Below, in pieces: positions 51,312 through 62,800 of a stretch of 64,000 nt of DNA. The stretch's first letter is position 1, and each line of letters opens with the position of its first letter. The DNA is from JAGNKE01 sp964583335. GTDB taxonomy: Bacteria; Pseudomonadota; Alphaproteobacteria; Micavibrionales; Micavibrionaceae. Position numbers and translations under genes: made by a program. Where the stretch lies: the NCBI GenBank assembly GCA_964583335.1, contig CAZOVG010000008.1, positions 62,001 to 126,000 of the forward strand, given 5' to 3'. Below the pieces are notes generated by a model. It was given only the letters and a program-made list of their open reading frames with translations, was not told the DNA's origin and ran no database searches.

Positions 51312-51420
51312 AACAGCGTTGGGACTGAACAAGGCGCCAGGAGCGAAGTGACGGGAAGTGCATGAACGACGAAGCAACGCTGTTCAGGCCCAACGGACGA
51401 GGCTCTACCGCTCGTTCATG
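51312..51420 (-). promoter_or_regulatory. Mutually exclusive hairpins between hlyD-like gene and thrS
   Basis: Two overlapping inverted repeats compete. AACAGCGTTG (51312-51321) can pair with CAACGCTGTT (51375-51384). Alternatively CGTTGGGACTGAACA (51317-51331) can pair with 51381-51395 (14 of 15 bases). A third repeat, CATGAACGA (51361-51369)/TCGTTCATG (51412-51420), reaches the adaptor's last codons. Such a switch could attenuate thrS or end the secretion transcript. Inference from sequence only. Confidence 0.42.
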
Positions 51421-52826
51421 GCGTCGTCGAGCGTTTTGATGAGCGGCTTCATGAGGTACTGCATGACCGTCTTCTTGCCGGTCAGGATGTCCACGCTGGC
51501 CACCATCCCCGGGATGATCGGCAGAACCTCGTCCTTGCGCTTGAGCTGCGTCTCATAGGTCCGAAGCCGCACCCGGTAATAGGTGTCGCCCTTCTCGTCC
51601 TCGAACGTGTCGGCGGAGATATCCAGCAATTCGCCCTTAAGCCCACCGTACACGGCGAAATCATAGGCCGTGAGTTTAATCACGGCGGGCTGCCCGGGAT
51701 AGATGAACGCCCGGTCCGAGGGCTTAACCCGCGCCTCGACGATCAGCTGGTCGTCCTTCGGCACGATCTTGATGAAATCCTCGCCCGGCTTGACCACGCC
51801 GCCCAGCGTCTTGACGGTGATATCCTGAATCGTCCCGGAGACGGGCGAACGGATCTCCTTGCGCGTCTTGCGCTCCTTAAGGGCCGTCAGCCGCTCGCGG
51901 ATCTCGTTCATCTCCGTCAGTTTGGTCGAAAGTTCCTTTTGCGCCTCGGCCTTCATGGTGCTTTCAAGATCGGCCAGACGCGCCTTGGCCTCGTCCACGG
52001 CCGTCTTCGAACGCGGCAAACTGGCTTGCAGCCCATTCAGTTCGGAGGTTTTCTCCTTGATCGCGCGTTCGAGCTGCAACAATTCCAGCTTGGGCGCGGA
52101 CCCCTTGGCCACCAGCGGCGCGATCATATTTTTCTCGTCGCGCTGCATACCGATCACCCCGCGCAGATCCCCGATCCGGGAGTTGATCTCATCGACTTCC
52201 TGCTCCCTTTGCGTCAACTGCTCCTGCAGAACCTTTTTCTGCCCGTCGCGCTGCCTTTGATTGGCCCGGAAGGAATTCAGCTCCTCGGTGACACTGTTGG
52301 GCGCCTCTTTCTCGACCTCGGCCGGAAAAACGACCTCAGACTTACCCTCCGCCTCAGCCTGCAAACGGGTGATGGAGGCCAAAAGCCCCAGATACCGCGC
52401 CCGGTTGGCCCCGAGATCGGAGGACGCTTCGATATCGCTGAGCCGCGCCAGAATCTGCCCGGCCTCGACCTGATCGCCTTCCTTGACCAGAATTTCGTCC
52501 ACGATCCCCGCGTCGATGGTCTGCATCGCCTGCACTTCGCTGGAGGGGATAATCTTGCCCATCCCCCGCGTCACCTCGTCCAGGGTCGCAAAATTGGCCC
52601 ACAATATGAAAAAAGCAAAGAACAGGAAGATAAACACCAAAAGGAAATGCTTCGAAAGCGGCATTTCGTCGTCCACCTCGAAGAACGCCATCGCCCGCGC
52701 CCGTGCGATCCCGGCCTGCTCCTTGGCCCACTCCTGCCGGATGGCGGTCCAGTTCTCGCTCTCATTCACGCCGCCGGACGGTTCGCCCTCAAGGCCCGGA
52801 ATTTTGATCTTAAAGCCCTTAGACAT
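51405..52826 (-). CDS. Type I secretion periplasmic adaptor (HlyD/LapC-like)
   Basis: A 473-residue protein starting at 52826 with GGAG before it; it overlaps the transporter stop by eight bases. One membrane helix (about 60-82) precedes a barrel-sandwich half (IDAGIVDEILVKEGDQVEAG), then long coiled coils (about 175-330) and the returning half (RSPVSGTIQDITV and KPGEDFIKIVP). The end VLPIIPGMVASVDILTGKKT is the family C-terminus. It bridges the ABC transporter and the TolC-like channel across the periplasm. Confidence 0.94.
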   Translation of the reverse strand: MSKGFKIKIPGLEGEPSGGVNESENWTAIRQEWAKEQAGIARARAMAFFEVDDEMPLSKHFLLVFIFLFFAFFILWANFATLDEVTRGMGKIIPSSEVQAMQTIDAGIVDEILVKEGDQVEAGQILARLSDIEASSDLGANRARYLGLLASITRLQAEAEGKSEVVFPAEVEKEAPNSVTEELNSFRANQRQRDGQKKVLQEQLTQREQEVDEINSRIGDLRGVIGMQRDEKNMIAPLVAKGSAPKLELLQLERAIKEKTSELNGLQASLPRSKTAVDEAKARLADLESTMKAEAQKELSTKLTEMNEIRERLTALKERKTRKEIRSPVSGTIQDITVKTLGGVVKPGEDFIKIVPKDDQLIVEARVKPSDRAFIYPGQPAVIKLTAYDFAVYGGLKGELLDISADTFEDEKGDTYYRVRLRTYETQLKRKDEVLPIIPGMVASVDILTGKKTVMQYLMKPLIKTLDDAMNER

Positions 52827-55212
52827 TGGTATTCTCCGCCGCTGTGCCATACTGCCGCGCCTGAAGCTTGCGGATCACCTCGTCTTTCGGCCCGTAAGCG
52901 ACCAGCCGCCCCCGGTCGATCAGGATCAGCTTGTCCACCAGCGGCAGCATCGCCCCTTTATGCGTAATAAGAATGGTCGTCTTGCCCTGACAGAGCGTTG
53001 TCAGCCGCGCCCGCAGCCGGTTCTCGGACGCCGGATCCATCGAGGCCGTCGGCTCGTCGAGAATGATCACGGGCGGATCGTACAACAGCGCCCGCGCGAT
53101 CGCCACCGCCTGCCGCTGCCCGCCCGAAAGCGCGTCCCCGCGCTCGCCCACTTGCGTATCAAGGCCCGTCGGCGTGTCCTTAAGAAACTCCAAAACGCCC
53201 GACATTTCCGCCGCACGCATCACAGCGCGGTCCGGCGCCGTTTCATGCCCCATCGTAATGTTATCGCGCACGGAACCATAAAAAAGCTGCGGGCTTTGTT
53301 GCACCGCCCCGATATTCCGGCGCAGATCGCCGGGGTTGATATGCCGCACATCCGTGGCATCAAGAAGCACCGACCCGCTCTCCGGCTCGTAAAGATTGAG
53401 CAAAAGCCGCTCGATCGTAGTCTTTCCCGATCCGACCGCCCCGATGATCCCGACGCGCTCGCCCGGCTCGATCAGGAAATTGAGGTGGCTCAGCGTATGC
53501 ACCGACGCGCCCGGATATTTAAAACTCACATCCCGGAACTCCACCCGCCCGCGCACATCGGGCATGGAAACGAAATGCTTTCCGGCCGGACGCTCAACGG
53601 GCTTTTTCATCAGCTCGTCGAGCTGCTGCAAGCCGTGCTTGGACTGGTTGAGGCGCGTCATCAGCCCCGCGATCTGCCCGAGCGGCGCCATGGCGCGCCC
53701 CGAGAGAATAACGCTGGCGATCAATGCGCCCTGCGTGATGATCCCTTCGCTGATCAGGTAAACCCCGACGATGACGATCCCGACGCTCACCAGCTGCTGG
53801 ATGAGGAGCGCCCAGTTCTGCGCGAACGCGGAAAGCTGCCGCGAACGAACCGCCGTGCGAGAAGCCTTCTCGCTCAACTCCTCCCAGTTTCGCTGCGTGT
53901 GCCCCTCGGCGGCCTGCACCTTGATCGTCTCAAGCCCGATGATCGTCTCGAACAAAAGCGCGTTCTTAAGAGCGCTTTCATGCATGGATTCCTTGGTGAT
54001 TTTCTGCAGCGGGCCCTGAAGGTAATACCCCATCCCCACAACAAGCGGAATCGCCAGAAGCGGCACGAAGGCGATCGGCCCACCCACAAGCGCGATAACG
54101 CCAATGAAAATAATCACAAACGGCAGATCGATAAGCGCCGCCATCGTCGCGGACGTAAAAAAGTCACGCAACGTTTCGAATTCTTTCATGTTACTGGCCA
54201 GAACCCCGGCGCTCTTAGGCCTTGCGGCCATGGTCATGCCTAAAACCTGCTCGAACAGCATGGCCGACATCTTTACGTCCGCCCGCCGACCGGCATGGTC
54301 AAGGAAATGCGCCCGGAGATTTCTCAGGATAAAATCAAAGAGATAGGCTACGACAACCCCGAACGACAGCGCCCAAAGCGTTTCGAACGCGCTGTTCGGC
54401 ACAACGCGGTCATACACGTTCATAATGTAAAGCGAGCTGACCAGCCCAATCAGATTAATAATCAGAGCCGCAACAACCACTTCGGAGTAAATGGTGCGGT
54501 TTTTCTTGAGCGTCGCCCAAAACCAGTCCCGCCCCGTATCGATTTCCGCAGGCCCCGCCCGGTCGTCCGTCCGCGCTGTGGGGCGCACAAAAAAGGAATA
54601 ACCCGTATAAAGTTTCTTGAGTTCTTCGAGGGTTAAAAACGATTTTTCATCTTTCGTCTCGGCGAACTGCACCCGGAATTTGGTGCGCGGATCAAGCTCG
54701 GCTTCCTGCTGCTTGACGCTTTTCTTGGCGGAGCCCTTGCGCTTGCCCGCCGGCTCGATCTCCCAGAGGATGCAGGCCTGCCCTTGCTCCAGAGAAAGGA
54801 CGCACGGAAGATTAGGCGCAATCGCCAGCGATTCCAGAGAACGCTCCACAAGCGTGGCCTGAAGGTCGGCCCGCTCGGCGGCGCGAACGAAGAGTGAGGG
54901 GGTGATGCCGCTCGGCGGCAAGGGAAGCCCGGAGGTCAGCGACGCGGGGCTGGTCCGCCGCCCATAATGCCCGGCCATCAGGCAAAGGCAATCGACCAGC
55001 GGGTCTTGAATCGCCATGCGGTCCGCCTGCAAGGGCCAGCTATCCGGAGCTCGTCCGCCTTGCGGCGCGGCGCCCGAAGCCGCTGCGGCCTCGGAGGACG
55101 CGGCCTGCGCCCCCTCAACAGAAGGCCCGCCGGGGTTCGAATCGGAACCGGCGGGCTTGCTTTTAACTTTAGGGGTATGAACAGCCTTAGACTTGTCCTG
55201 CTTGTCGCTCAC
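52819..55212 (-). CDS. Type I secretion ABC transporter (LapB-like)
   Basis: A 797-residue protein. The N-terminus is Pro/Ser/Ala-rich. A C39-like domain (about 60-200, DPLVDCLCLMAGHYG) seems to lack the usual catalytic Cys-His arrangement and probably only binds substrate. A six-helix exporter domain follows (about 235-520), then an ATPase with IGAVGSGKTTIERLL, LSGGQRQAVAIARAL and VIILDEPTASMD. It exports the large repeat protein encoded upstream, in one step from the cytoplasm. It overlaps the adaptor gene and is 42 bp from the channel gene. Confidence 0.95.
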   Translation of the reverse strand: MSDKQDKSKAVHTPKVKSKPAGSDSNPGGPSVEGAQAASSEAAAASGAAPQGGRAPDSWPLQADRMAIQDPLVDCLCLMAGHYGRRTSPASLTSGLPLPPSGITPSLFVRAAERADLQATLVERSLESLAIAPNLPCVLSLEQGQACILWEIEPAGKRKGSAKKSVKQQEAELDPRTKFRVQFAETKDEKSFLTLEELKKLYTGYSFFVRPTARTDDRAGPAEIDTGRDWFWATLKKNRTIYSEVVVAALIINLIGLVSSLYIMNVYDRVVPNSAFETLWALSFGVVVAYLFDFILRNLRAHFLDHAGRRADVKMSAMLFEQVLGMTMAARPKSAGVLASNMKEFETLRDFFTSATMAALIDLPFVIIFIGVIALVGGPIAFVPLLAIPLVVGMGYYLQGPLQKITKESMHESALKNALLFETIIGLETIKVQAAEGHTQRNWEELSEKASRTAVRSRQLSAFAQNWALLIQQLVSVGIVIVGVYLISEGIITQGALIASVILSGRAMAPLGQIAGLMTRLNQSKHGLQQLDELMKKPVERPAGKHFVSMPDVRGRVEFRDVSFKYPGASVHTLSHLNFLIEPGERVGIIGAVGSGKTTIERLLLNLYEPESGSVLLDATDVRHINPGDLRRNIGAVQQSPQLFYGSVRDNITMGHETAPDRAVMRAAEMSGVLEFLKDTPTGLDTQVGERGDALSGGQRQAVAIARALLYDPPVIILDEPTASMDPASENRLRARLTTLCQGKTTILITHKGAMLPLVDKLILIDRGRLVAYGPKDEVIRKLQARQYGTAAENTNV

Positions 55213-55254
55213 GTGAAAGGATCCGTAAAGAAAGAGGAAAGAGCGCGCTACTCC

Positions 55255-56670
55255 TTAGCGCGCTTTCATCTTATCTTTGTAAGACCATTCCTCGCTGGAG
55301 GCAAGTGCGCTCTCCCGGGGTGCATCAACTCCAAGAACCGGAAGAAGCTTGCCCTTTAGAGCCAGGAGGCGGTAAACCGCAAACATCTCAAGAAACTCGG
55401 AGTTCACAGTATTGCTTCGTGAAACGAACAGCTCGTTTTGGGAATCCAGAACGTCCAGAAGCGTACGGCGGTCAAGGTTGAACTGGTCCTTGTAAGCCTT
55501 CACGACTTCGGCGTTGGCTTCGGCCTGCGCGGAGAATTGCGCGGCACGCTCACCGGAGGCAACCATGCTCGCCCAAGTCTGGCGGACGTCGTTCTCAACC
55601 GTGCGGGCCGCATCGGCGCGCTCTTCCTTGGTCTGCTGATGACGGTGCACGAACTCACGGGCGCGGGCCACATCGGCGCCGCCACGATACAGGTTCCAGT
55701 TCATGACGACCAGAGCGGACGCGCTGGTGTCTTCCTCATCCTCGATCCCGCCCAGATCTTCGCCGGTACGGGCGTTGAGCTGCAGATCGACCTGCGGATA
55801 CATGGTGGATTTCGTGCCTTGCGCTTCGGCATAGGCGACCTCGATGTCGGCTTCGAAGATGCTCAGCGTCGGGCTGTTGGCAATCGCCTGAACGACCTCT
55901 TCCTCAACGTCTGCGGAAAGACCGTCGAACGGAATGGCAGGAAACTCAAGATCAGCCGGCGGGTCGCCAACTTCCTGACGGTAACGCGATTCGGCGTTAC
56001 GCAGAGCCTCACGGGTGCTCGACTCGATCGTACGGGCAGACGCCAGACGGGCTTTCGCCTGCTCAAGGTCGGCCTGTGTGGAGCGACCGGCATTCACGCC
56101 ATCCTGAATTTGTTCGAGAATGGACACGTGATCGGCCACGTTATCGCGCGAGATCAGAAGAAGCTGACGTTGTCTCATCACTTCAAGGAACGATTCGACG
56201 ATCGCAAGACCGACAAGCTCGGAGGTCTCGCGCACGCGATGCGCAGAGGACGCCACGCGAGCCTTCTGACGCTTGACTTCATAATGTGCCTCGAAGCCGT
56301 CGAACAGCATCTGCGTCAGGGTAATCCCGGCTTGACGGCGGAACAGCTCTTCCGTGTCGTCGCCGTCGGCCCCGCCGCGCGTGCCGACATCATCGGTGTA
56401 CTCATAACCCGCATCCGCGTTCAAATCGACGGAGGGCAGGAACAAGGCCTGGCCCTGATTCAGCTCTTCGTCGGTTGCCCGGCGGCTTGCAGCCACGACC
56501 CCGTATTCGGGGTTGGTCGCCAGACCAATAGCCACGGCATCGCGCAGGTTGGTCGCCTTTTGTGCGGCCTCCTTCTGCTCTTCGGCCAGAGACGGGAACG
56601 CACCACACGCCAAGATGGCGGAAACGGCGCTTGCCAGGAAAAACCTGCGGAACTTGATACTCGTAGTCAC
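55255..56670 (-). CDS. Type I secretion outer membrane channel (TolC-like)
   Basis: A 471-residue protein from the GTG at 56670 (GAGGTGATTACC before it), with a signal peptide ending near SLAEE. Two repeats of the TolC outer-membrane efflux fold are visible: LRDAVAIGLATNPEYGVVAA at the start and AQAEANAEVVKAYKDQFNLD with RRTLLDVLDSQNELFVSRSN in the second half. It forms the exit duct with the adaptor and transporter. The longer frame into the upstream gap lacks a signal-like start. It sits between the transporter gene and the substrate gene, the usual type I order. Confidence 0.94.
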   Translation of the reverse strand: MTTSIKFRRFFLASAVSAILACGAFPSLAEEQKEAAQKATNLRDAVAIGLATNPEYGVVAASRRATDEELNQGQALFLPSVDLNADAGYEYTDDVGTRGGADGDDTEELFRRQAGITLTQMLFDGFEAHYEVKRQKARVASSAHRVRETSELVGLAIVESFLEVMRQRQLLLISRDNVADHVSILEQIQDGVNAGRSTQADLEQAKARLASARTIESSTREALRNAESRYRQEVGDPPADLEFPAIPFDGLSADVEEEVVQAIANSPTLSIFEADIEVAYAEAQGTKSTMYPQVDLQLNARTGEDLGGIEDEEDTSASALVVMNWNLYRGGADVARAREFVHRHQQTKEERADAARTVENDVRQTWASMVASGERAAQFSAQAEANAEVVKAYKDQFNLDRRTLLDVLDSQNELFVSRSNTVNSEFLEMFAVYRLLALKGKLLPVLGVDAPRESALASSEEWSYKDKMKAR

Positions 56671-56886
56671 GGTAATCACCTCATAAATTATAACAATAGT
56701 CCCAAAACACCCTGTGCGAAGATCGCCGGCACGTTTATTTATGCCCTTTTTTAGCACGCTTATCAAGTGCGTCTTCACAATTTTTTCAAAGACTTAGCGG
56801 GATATATACAGAAAACGGATCGCCCCTTCGTTAAACCCAGATAACAAAAGGGACGATCCGTAGCTCTATATGTCTCCCACCCGGCC

Positions 56887-59800
56887 TTAGACGGTCGCCT
56901 TGATCGCCTGATCAAGGTCCAGACCGGTAACGCCCGTCAGCACAGCCAGGGCAACGGCCCCGCTTACGCCGCCAGCGCCAGAAACATCAACCGCAAGATG
57001 CGTATTTCCTGCAATTTCCGTTGCGATCACGAAATCGGCGATATCGTCGCTGAGCGGGTCGAACCCGGCCAGAATGGACGAAAGGTCGATCACGTCGCCC
57101 TCGGACAGGTCGAAATCGCGAATTTCGTCGATTCCTTCGTCCAGAGCGGCGAACAGGAACGTATCCGCGCCCGATCCGCCGTAAATAACGTCGTTGCCGA
57201 GGCCGCCGGAGATCACATCGTCGCCTTCCTGACCGAAGATCAGGTCGTTGCCGCCGCCGCCGAAAATCACGTCGTCCCCACCGATCCGGCCAGTTCCGCC
57301 CGAAGTAACGGATTCCTGGGCCAGATCAACGGCGTTCGCGCGGATATAGGCGATGGTGTCGTCGCGATCCCAACCGGGGCTGATGGCGCTCTCGCCGGCT
57401 TCAAGCCGCTCGAACACTTCCCAGCCGGAGCCAGCTTCTACCGTAAGCCCCTGCATGAACGCCAGATCGTCGGTGAACAAAACGTCGCCGAAGATGATGT
57501 CCGTGCCGTCGCCGCCGATCAGAACGTCGTCGCCCACCGGGTCCAGTGTCAGGACCGGGTTGATATCGACGAGAACAGCGGTCAGGTCGTTCGCGTCATC
57601 GACGTTCACGGCCGAACCGTTCGAGTCGATGATGCCCAGACGTGCCAGCGTCGTGCCGCTGATATTGATCCCAACGCCGATAACCTCGTCGCTGAGCAAC
57701 TGAAGCGTGCTCACCTCGTTGGTGCCGTCGCTGCCCGTGATTTGAGCCATAACGGTCGCCGCGTTGCCGCTGGTGGCGACGCCCGAGTTGTTGTTGTAGC
57801 GGTTCGGTTCGCCGTCCGAGATGAAATAGCTCGTCGTGATGGCATTGCCGCCCAGAGGCTCGGAACCCGAAAGCCATGCGATCGCATGCTGAAGCGGATC
57901 TTCGTAGTTCGTGTATCCGCCGGTCGTCAGACCTTCAAGATACGCGATCGAAGCCGCCAGACCGGCCGCATCCGTCACGGTGAACGTCGCCTCGGACACA
58001 ACATCCGTGTTGAACGCAATCATATGCACTTTGATAACGCCGTCATCATAGGCGCTCAGATCGTTCATCAGGCTCTGCATCGCGTCGATCAGAAGCGAAA
58101 TCCGCGAGGTCGCGAGATTCGGATTGCCCATGGATCCGCTGACGTCCAGCATAAACACCATGTTGTAATCCTGCGTCTTCTGCTCGATGAACGAGCCGCC
58201 CGAATCGCCGACCAGAATGTCCGCGCCTGCGCCGCCCGTGATCGTGCCCTCGTCGCCGCCCACGCGGTGCGGAACGGTCGAACCGTCCGTATCATCCACG
58301 TTTTCGCCGATGATGATCGTACCTTCGATGCACTTCAGGGTCAGGGTCGCGGTATCGCTGTCCCCGTCCGCATCCGTAACGGTGTAGGTGAACACGTCCG
58401 TATCGCAGCCGCAATCGTCGGGCTTGTCGGTCACATCGACCTCTCCCACCAGCTTGAGGCTGTCCTCGCGGTCTTCGCCTACGCTGGTCGCGCGGACGCC
58501 GACTTTGGCGCCGTCGAGATCGGCAAGGCTCAGGCCATCGATGAAGATTACAGCCTCGGTAACATCGGCGTCGTTGCCGCCAACGGTCCCCAGAACGAAC
58601 CCGTAATCAAAACCGTTGCTCGCGCCGTTCATATTGTTGCCGGAGCTGCCGACCGAGGTGATCGGGCCGCCATCGCCATTAAGGTCAAGGAAGAACCCGT
58701 TAAGGTCCGCCACGCCCTGCAACAACCTGACGCTGAACTGAACGCCGCTGCCCTGCTCGATCGCGGTGACCTCGATCTTGACGCCGTTCCCGGCATCCAG
58801 AAGGTAAACCGGAGAGAACACGGAGTCGCTCTCGTCTTCGCAATCGTTAAGCGTATAGGTATAGGAACCGTCCGCATTGATATGCAGCGTGCCCTTGTCA
58901 CCCTGGATGCTGGCGCCCGTAACCGGATCGACATCTACCTCGACGCCGCCGAAGGAAACCTTCGTCACCGTGTTCGGTTGGTCGTTGCTCAGCAGATCGT
59001 TGGTCAGAACATTGCCGTCCACGCTGGTTTGCAGGTGGTCGAACTGGTTGTGATCGTCCACGGCACACGGCGCGTCGTCGAAGACCTTGATCTTGATCGA
59101 GGTCTGCGCGGTGTCGTTGTCAAAGTCACGAACCGTCACACCGAACTGCAACGTAATAATGTCGTTCGGGTTGGTCGTGTCGGCATGATCCAGCGTGCCC
59201 AGAAGCGTGAACGTATAGTCCCCGCCTTCGGTGATCTCCAGCGTGAAGATCGGCTCGCCATCCGCCGTTCCGGTATAGGTGTTACCGGAAAGCGCCACGA
59301 TGACCGGAACGCCGTTGGAGGTCAGGCTGCCGCCCGCCGCGCCGGTGAAGCTGAACGAACCGATGCCGGTCGCGCTGAACGAACCGGGGCCGTCCGAACC
59401 GAAATCGGCGGAAACGACGCTGCCCGTAACCACGGGGCCGAGATCCGTCTCATCGACCGAAAGAACGCCCGGTCTGACGATCGAGGGGCCGTCGTCGCGG
59501 ACATTGACGGTGATGACGCCGTTGGCGCTGTCGCCTTCGCTGTCCGTCGCCGTAACGCCGAACTCAAGCGGCAGAACGTCGTCGGGGTTCGACCCATCGG
59601 GGTGATCCAGCGTGCCGATCAGGGTAAACGTATAGGAGCCGTTGCTCTGGATGACCAGAGTGAACACGGGCGAACCTCCGGCGCTGCCGGTATAGGTGTT
59701 GGTGCCCGCGTCGAACGTGACGCTAACAGGGTCGCCGCCAGAAGTAATCGTTCCGATAAAGAACGTTCCGTTTCCAGAGAAAGAGCCCGGCGTATCGGGG

Positions 59801-62800
59801 CCGAAATCGGCTTCCACCTGATCCGTGACCGAGGTCGTCGGCGCCATGTTCGTCTCATCGACCGTAACCGTTTCCGGCTGGACGATAACCGGAATTTGAT
59901 CCGGCTTGACGCACAGGGTGACCGTGTCGAACGCGCTCGCGCGGTTGTCGCTGGTGTCGGTCTCGGTGCCGTTCGTGTTCTGCTCGAACGCGATGGATTC
60001 GATCGTCAACTCAAACTCGCCGACAACGCCGTTAGGCACGTTGATTCCAAGACCGGCAAGCTGCGCTTGGGTCAGAACCCATCCGCCCAGATCCGCATCA
60101 TACGAACCGGCCGTGAGCGTCACGCCGTCAGGCAGGCCGCGCACGATGATCGTCTCGATAACTTCCGAACCGTCCGTGTCGTTGACAGAGGTCGTGATCG
60201 TAAACGGAATGGTCGTGCCTTCCTCGCCGCAGGACAGAACGCCATCGACGTTCGGAACGTCGGCGACGGCATCCACGATGACATCGAAAGTGTCGTTCGC
60301 CGAGGCCGAAATTCCGGCGTCGGGATCGGTCGCCGTCGCGGTCGCGACGAGTCCGGTCAGGTCGATATCGCTATCCGGCGCGGGCTTGAATTTCAGAACC
60401 GTATCGAGGCTCTCGCCGGGGGCGAGAACGACCGTCCAGGTCTGCGTGCCGGGATCATACGAACCGACCGTGAAGATGAACTCGCCCCAGCTCGGGTCGA
60501 TGCCCGTGATGGTGACGGTCAGATACTCGTTCGGTCCGGGATTCGCGCCCAGCTGGGCGGTGACCGGAACATTGACGCAATCGTCTTCCTTGACGAACGC
60601 GTCGTCGATTCCCTGATTGACCGTAATGGTCGGCGGGTTGATGACCGGTTTCCACGTCAGGCAGAACGTGTCCTTGTCTTCCGCGTTGTTGTTCGTGGTG
60701 TCGAAATCCGTGTCAGAGACCGGATTTTCGGTCGTGAACACCTTGGCCACCAGCTCGATGCTGCCGAAGTAATTCGCGTTCGGCGGCGTGATGGTGAGGC
60801 CCACGATTTCGGCGGGGGTCAGGAAGTAAACGCCCGGCGCGGTCATGGTGCCCGCAGACAGGGTGAACCCTTCCGGCACGCCGGAAATTTCGTAACCGGT
60901 GATCACTTCGGAGCCGTCGTCGGAACCGGCGCCGTTATTGACCTCTTCCCCGGTCAGGGCGTGCAGGTCGATATTCAGCGTCTGCCCTTCGGTACCGCAT
61001 TCGTCGTCGGCCTGAATGTCGGGCTTGTCGGCCACAGCATCGACGATGACGTTGAAACCGTCATCGTCCGAGGCGGACAGGCCGGCATCCGGGTCGGTCG
61101 CCGTCGCGGTCGCGACGAGTCCGGTCAGGTCGATATCGCTATCGGCGGCGGGCTTGAATTTCAGAACCGTGTCGAGGCTCTCGCCGGGAGCGAGAACAAC
61201 CGTCCATGTGCCGGTCAGAGCGTCATAAGAACCAACGGTGAAGATCACTTCGCCCCAGCTCGCATCGATGCCCGTGATGGTCACGGTCAGATATTCGTTA
61301 GGACCGGGATTCGCGCCCAGTTGAGCGGTAACCGGAACGACGACGCAGCCGTCTTCGTAGACTTGCGCATCGTCAACGCCGTTATTGACCTCGATGGTCG
61401 GCGGGTTGATGACGGGCTTCCAGGTCAGCGTGAACTTGTCGTAATCGAAGCCGTAATTGTTCCAGTAGTTGAACTCGCCGTCGGTGACGGGGTTCTCGGT
61501 GGTGAACACCTTAGCGAACAGCTTGACGGAGCCGAAATAATTGGAATTCGGCGGCGTGATGGTCAGGCCCTCGATCTCCTCGGGGGTCAGATAGTAAACG
61601 CCCGGGAAAAGCTGGGTGCCCGCCGAAAGCGTAAAGCCTGCGGGAACGCCGGAGATCATATAGCCCGTGATCCGCTCGGAGCCATCATCGGAACCAACGC
61701 CGTTATTGACCTCTTCCCCGGTGCGGGCGAACAGGTCGATATTCAGGGTCTCGCCCTCAAGGCCGCAATCGTCCTCGGCCTGAATATCAGGCTTGTCGGC
61801 GACCGCATCGACCTTGATGTCGAACGTGTCGCTCACGGTTCCGGTCAGGCCCGTGGACGGGTCTGTCTCGGTGACGGTGAACAGAAGGTCCAGCGCATCG
61901 ACATCGCTGTCGGCGGGTGGATAAAATTTCGGATTGTCCGAGGAACCGAACTCGGCGCCGCCGGCAGTCGTGAACGTATAGGTTCCGGCAACCGGATCGA
62001 ACACGCCCGGGCCCGTGACGGTCCAACCGTCGGGAATACCCGAGATGACGATGGTCAGGATACCGCCGGAGCTCTCCGGAGCGGCGTAAAGATTCGTCTG
62101 GACGCAGCCATCTTCATAGACGCAGCTGTCGCCGACTTCGATGATCGGGGTGGGCGGCTCGGCATCGGGACCTTCGGATCTCGCAAGGCCTTGATCGTCC
62201 TGAATCTTGGGAAGGTCATAAACCAGCGCGGTCGGATTGATCGGCCCGACATCCTCAAGCGGAATGACGCCTTGTGCGTCGAAGCTGCTCTGGAATCCGT
62301 AACCGGAATTGGAACCTCCGCCGATCGGGCCGGATGCACCGGCCGCCGGCTCGATTTTCGCGACGTTTTCGGCGCCGTCTTGGCTCTGCGCGGACTCTTC
62401 GCCCGCTGCGGGCTCGACATCCTGCGGCGCGGTGGACTCGCCTTCGGCAGCGATCTCAGACTGGCCTTGGGAAGCGCTTTGCGGCGCGGATTGAGTCTCA
62501 GCCTGCGCGACATCGATATTTTCGTCGCCGGACTTGCGGGCTCCGGTCTTCACGGCCTCGTCCTCGATGAACTCGTCCGAATTGAAAAGAAGCTCGGTGA
62601 ATGCCAGAACGGCCGAAGGCTGGCCGAACAGGGCGCTATCGAAACCCTTGAGTATGATCGAAGAACCGTCATCGAATACGAGATTGAGATCTTCGCCCGT
62701 CTTGGCGAATTCCTGCACAATGGCCTTGGAGAAACTGAACACATACTTGTGCCCGGCTTCCATATCGACCGTGTAGGATTGACCCGCTGCGGGGCGGTCC

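Noticed and set aside
52483..54243. 586-codon frame opposite the ABC transporter
   Set aside because: Antisense shadow; the minus strand encodes full Walker and signature motifs.
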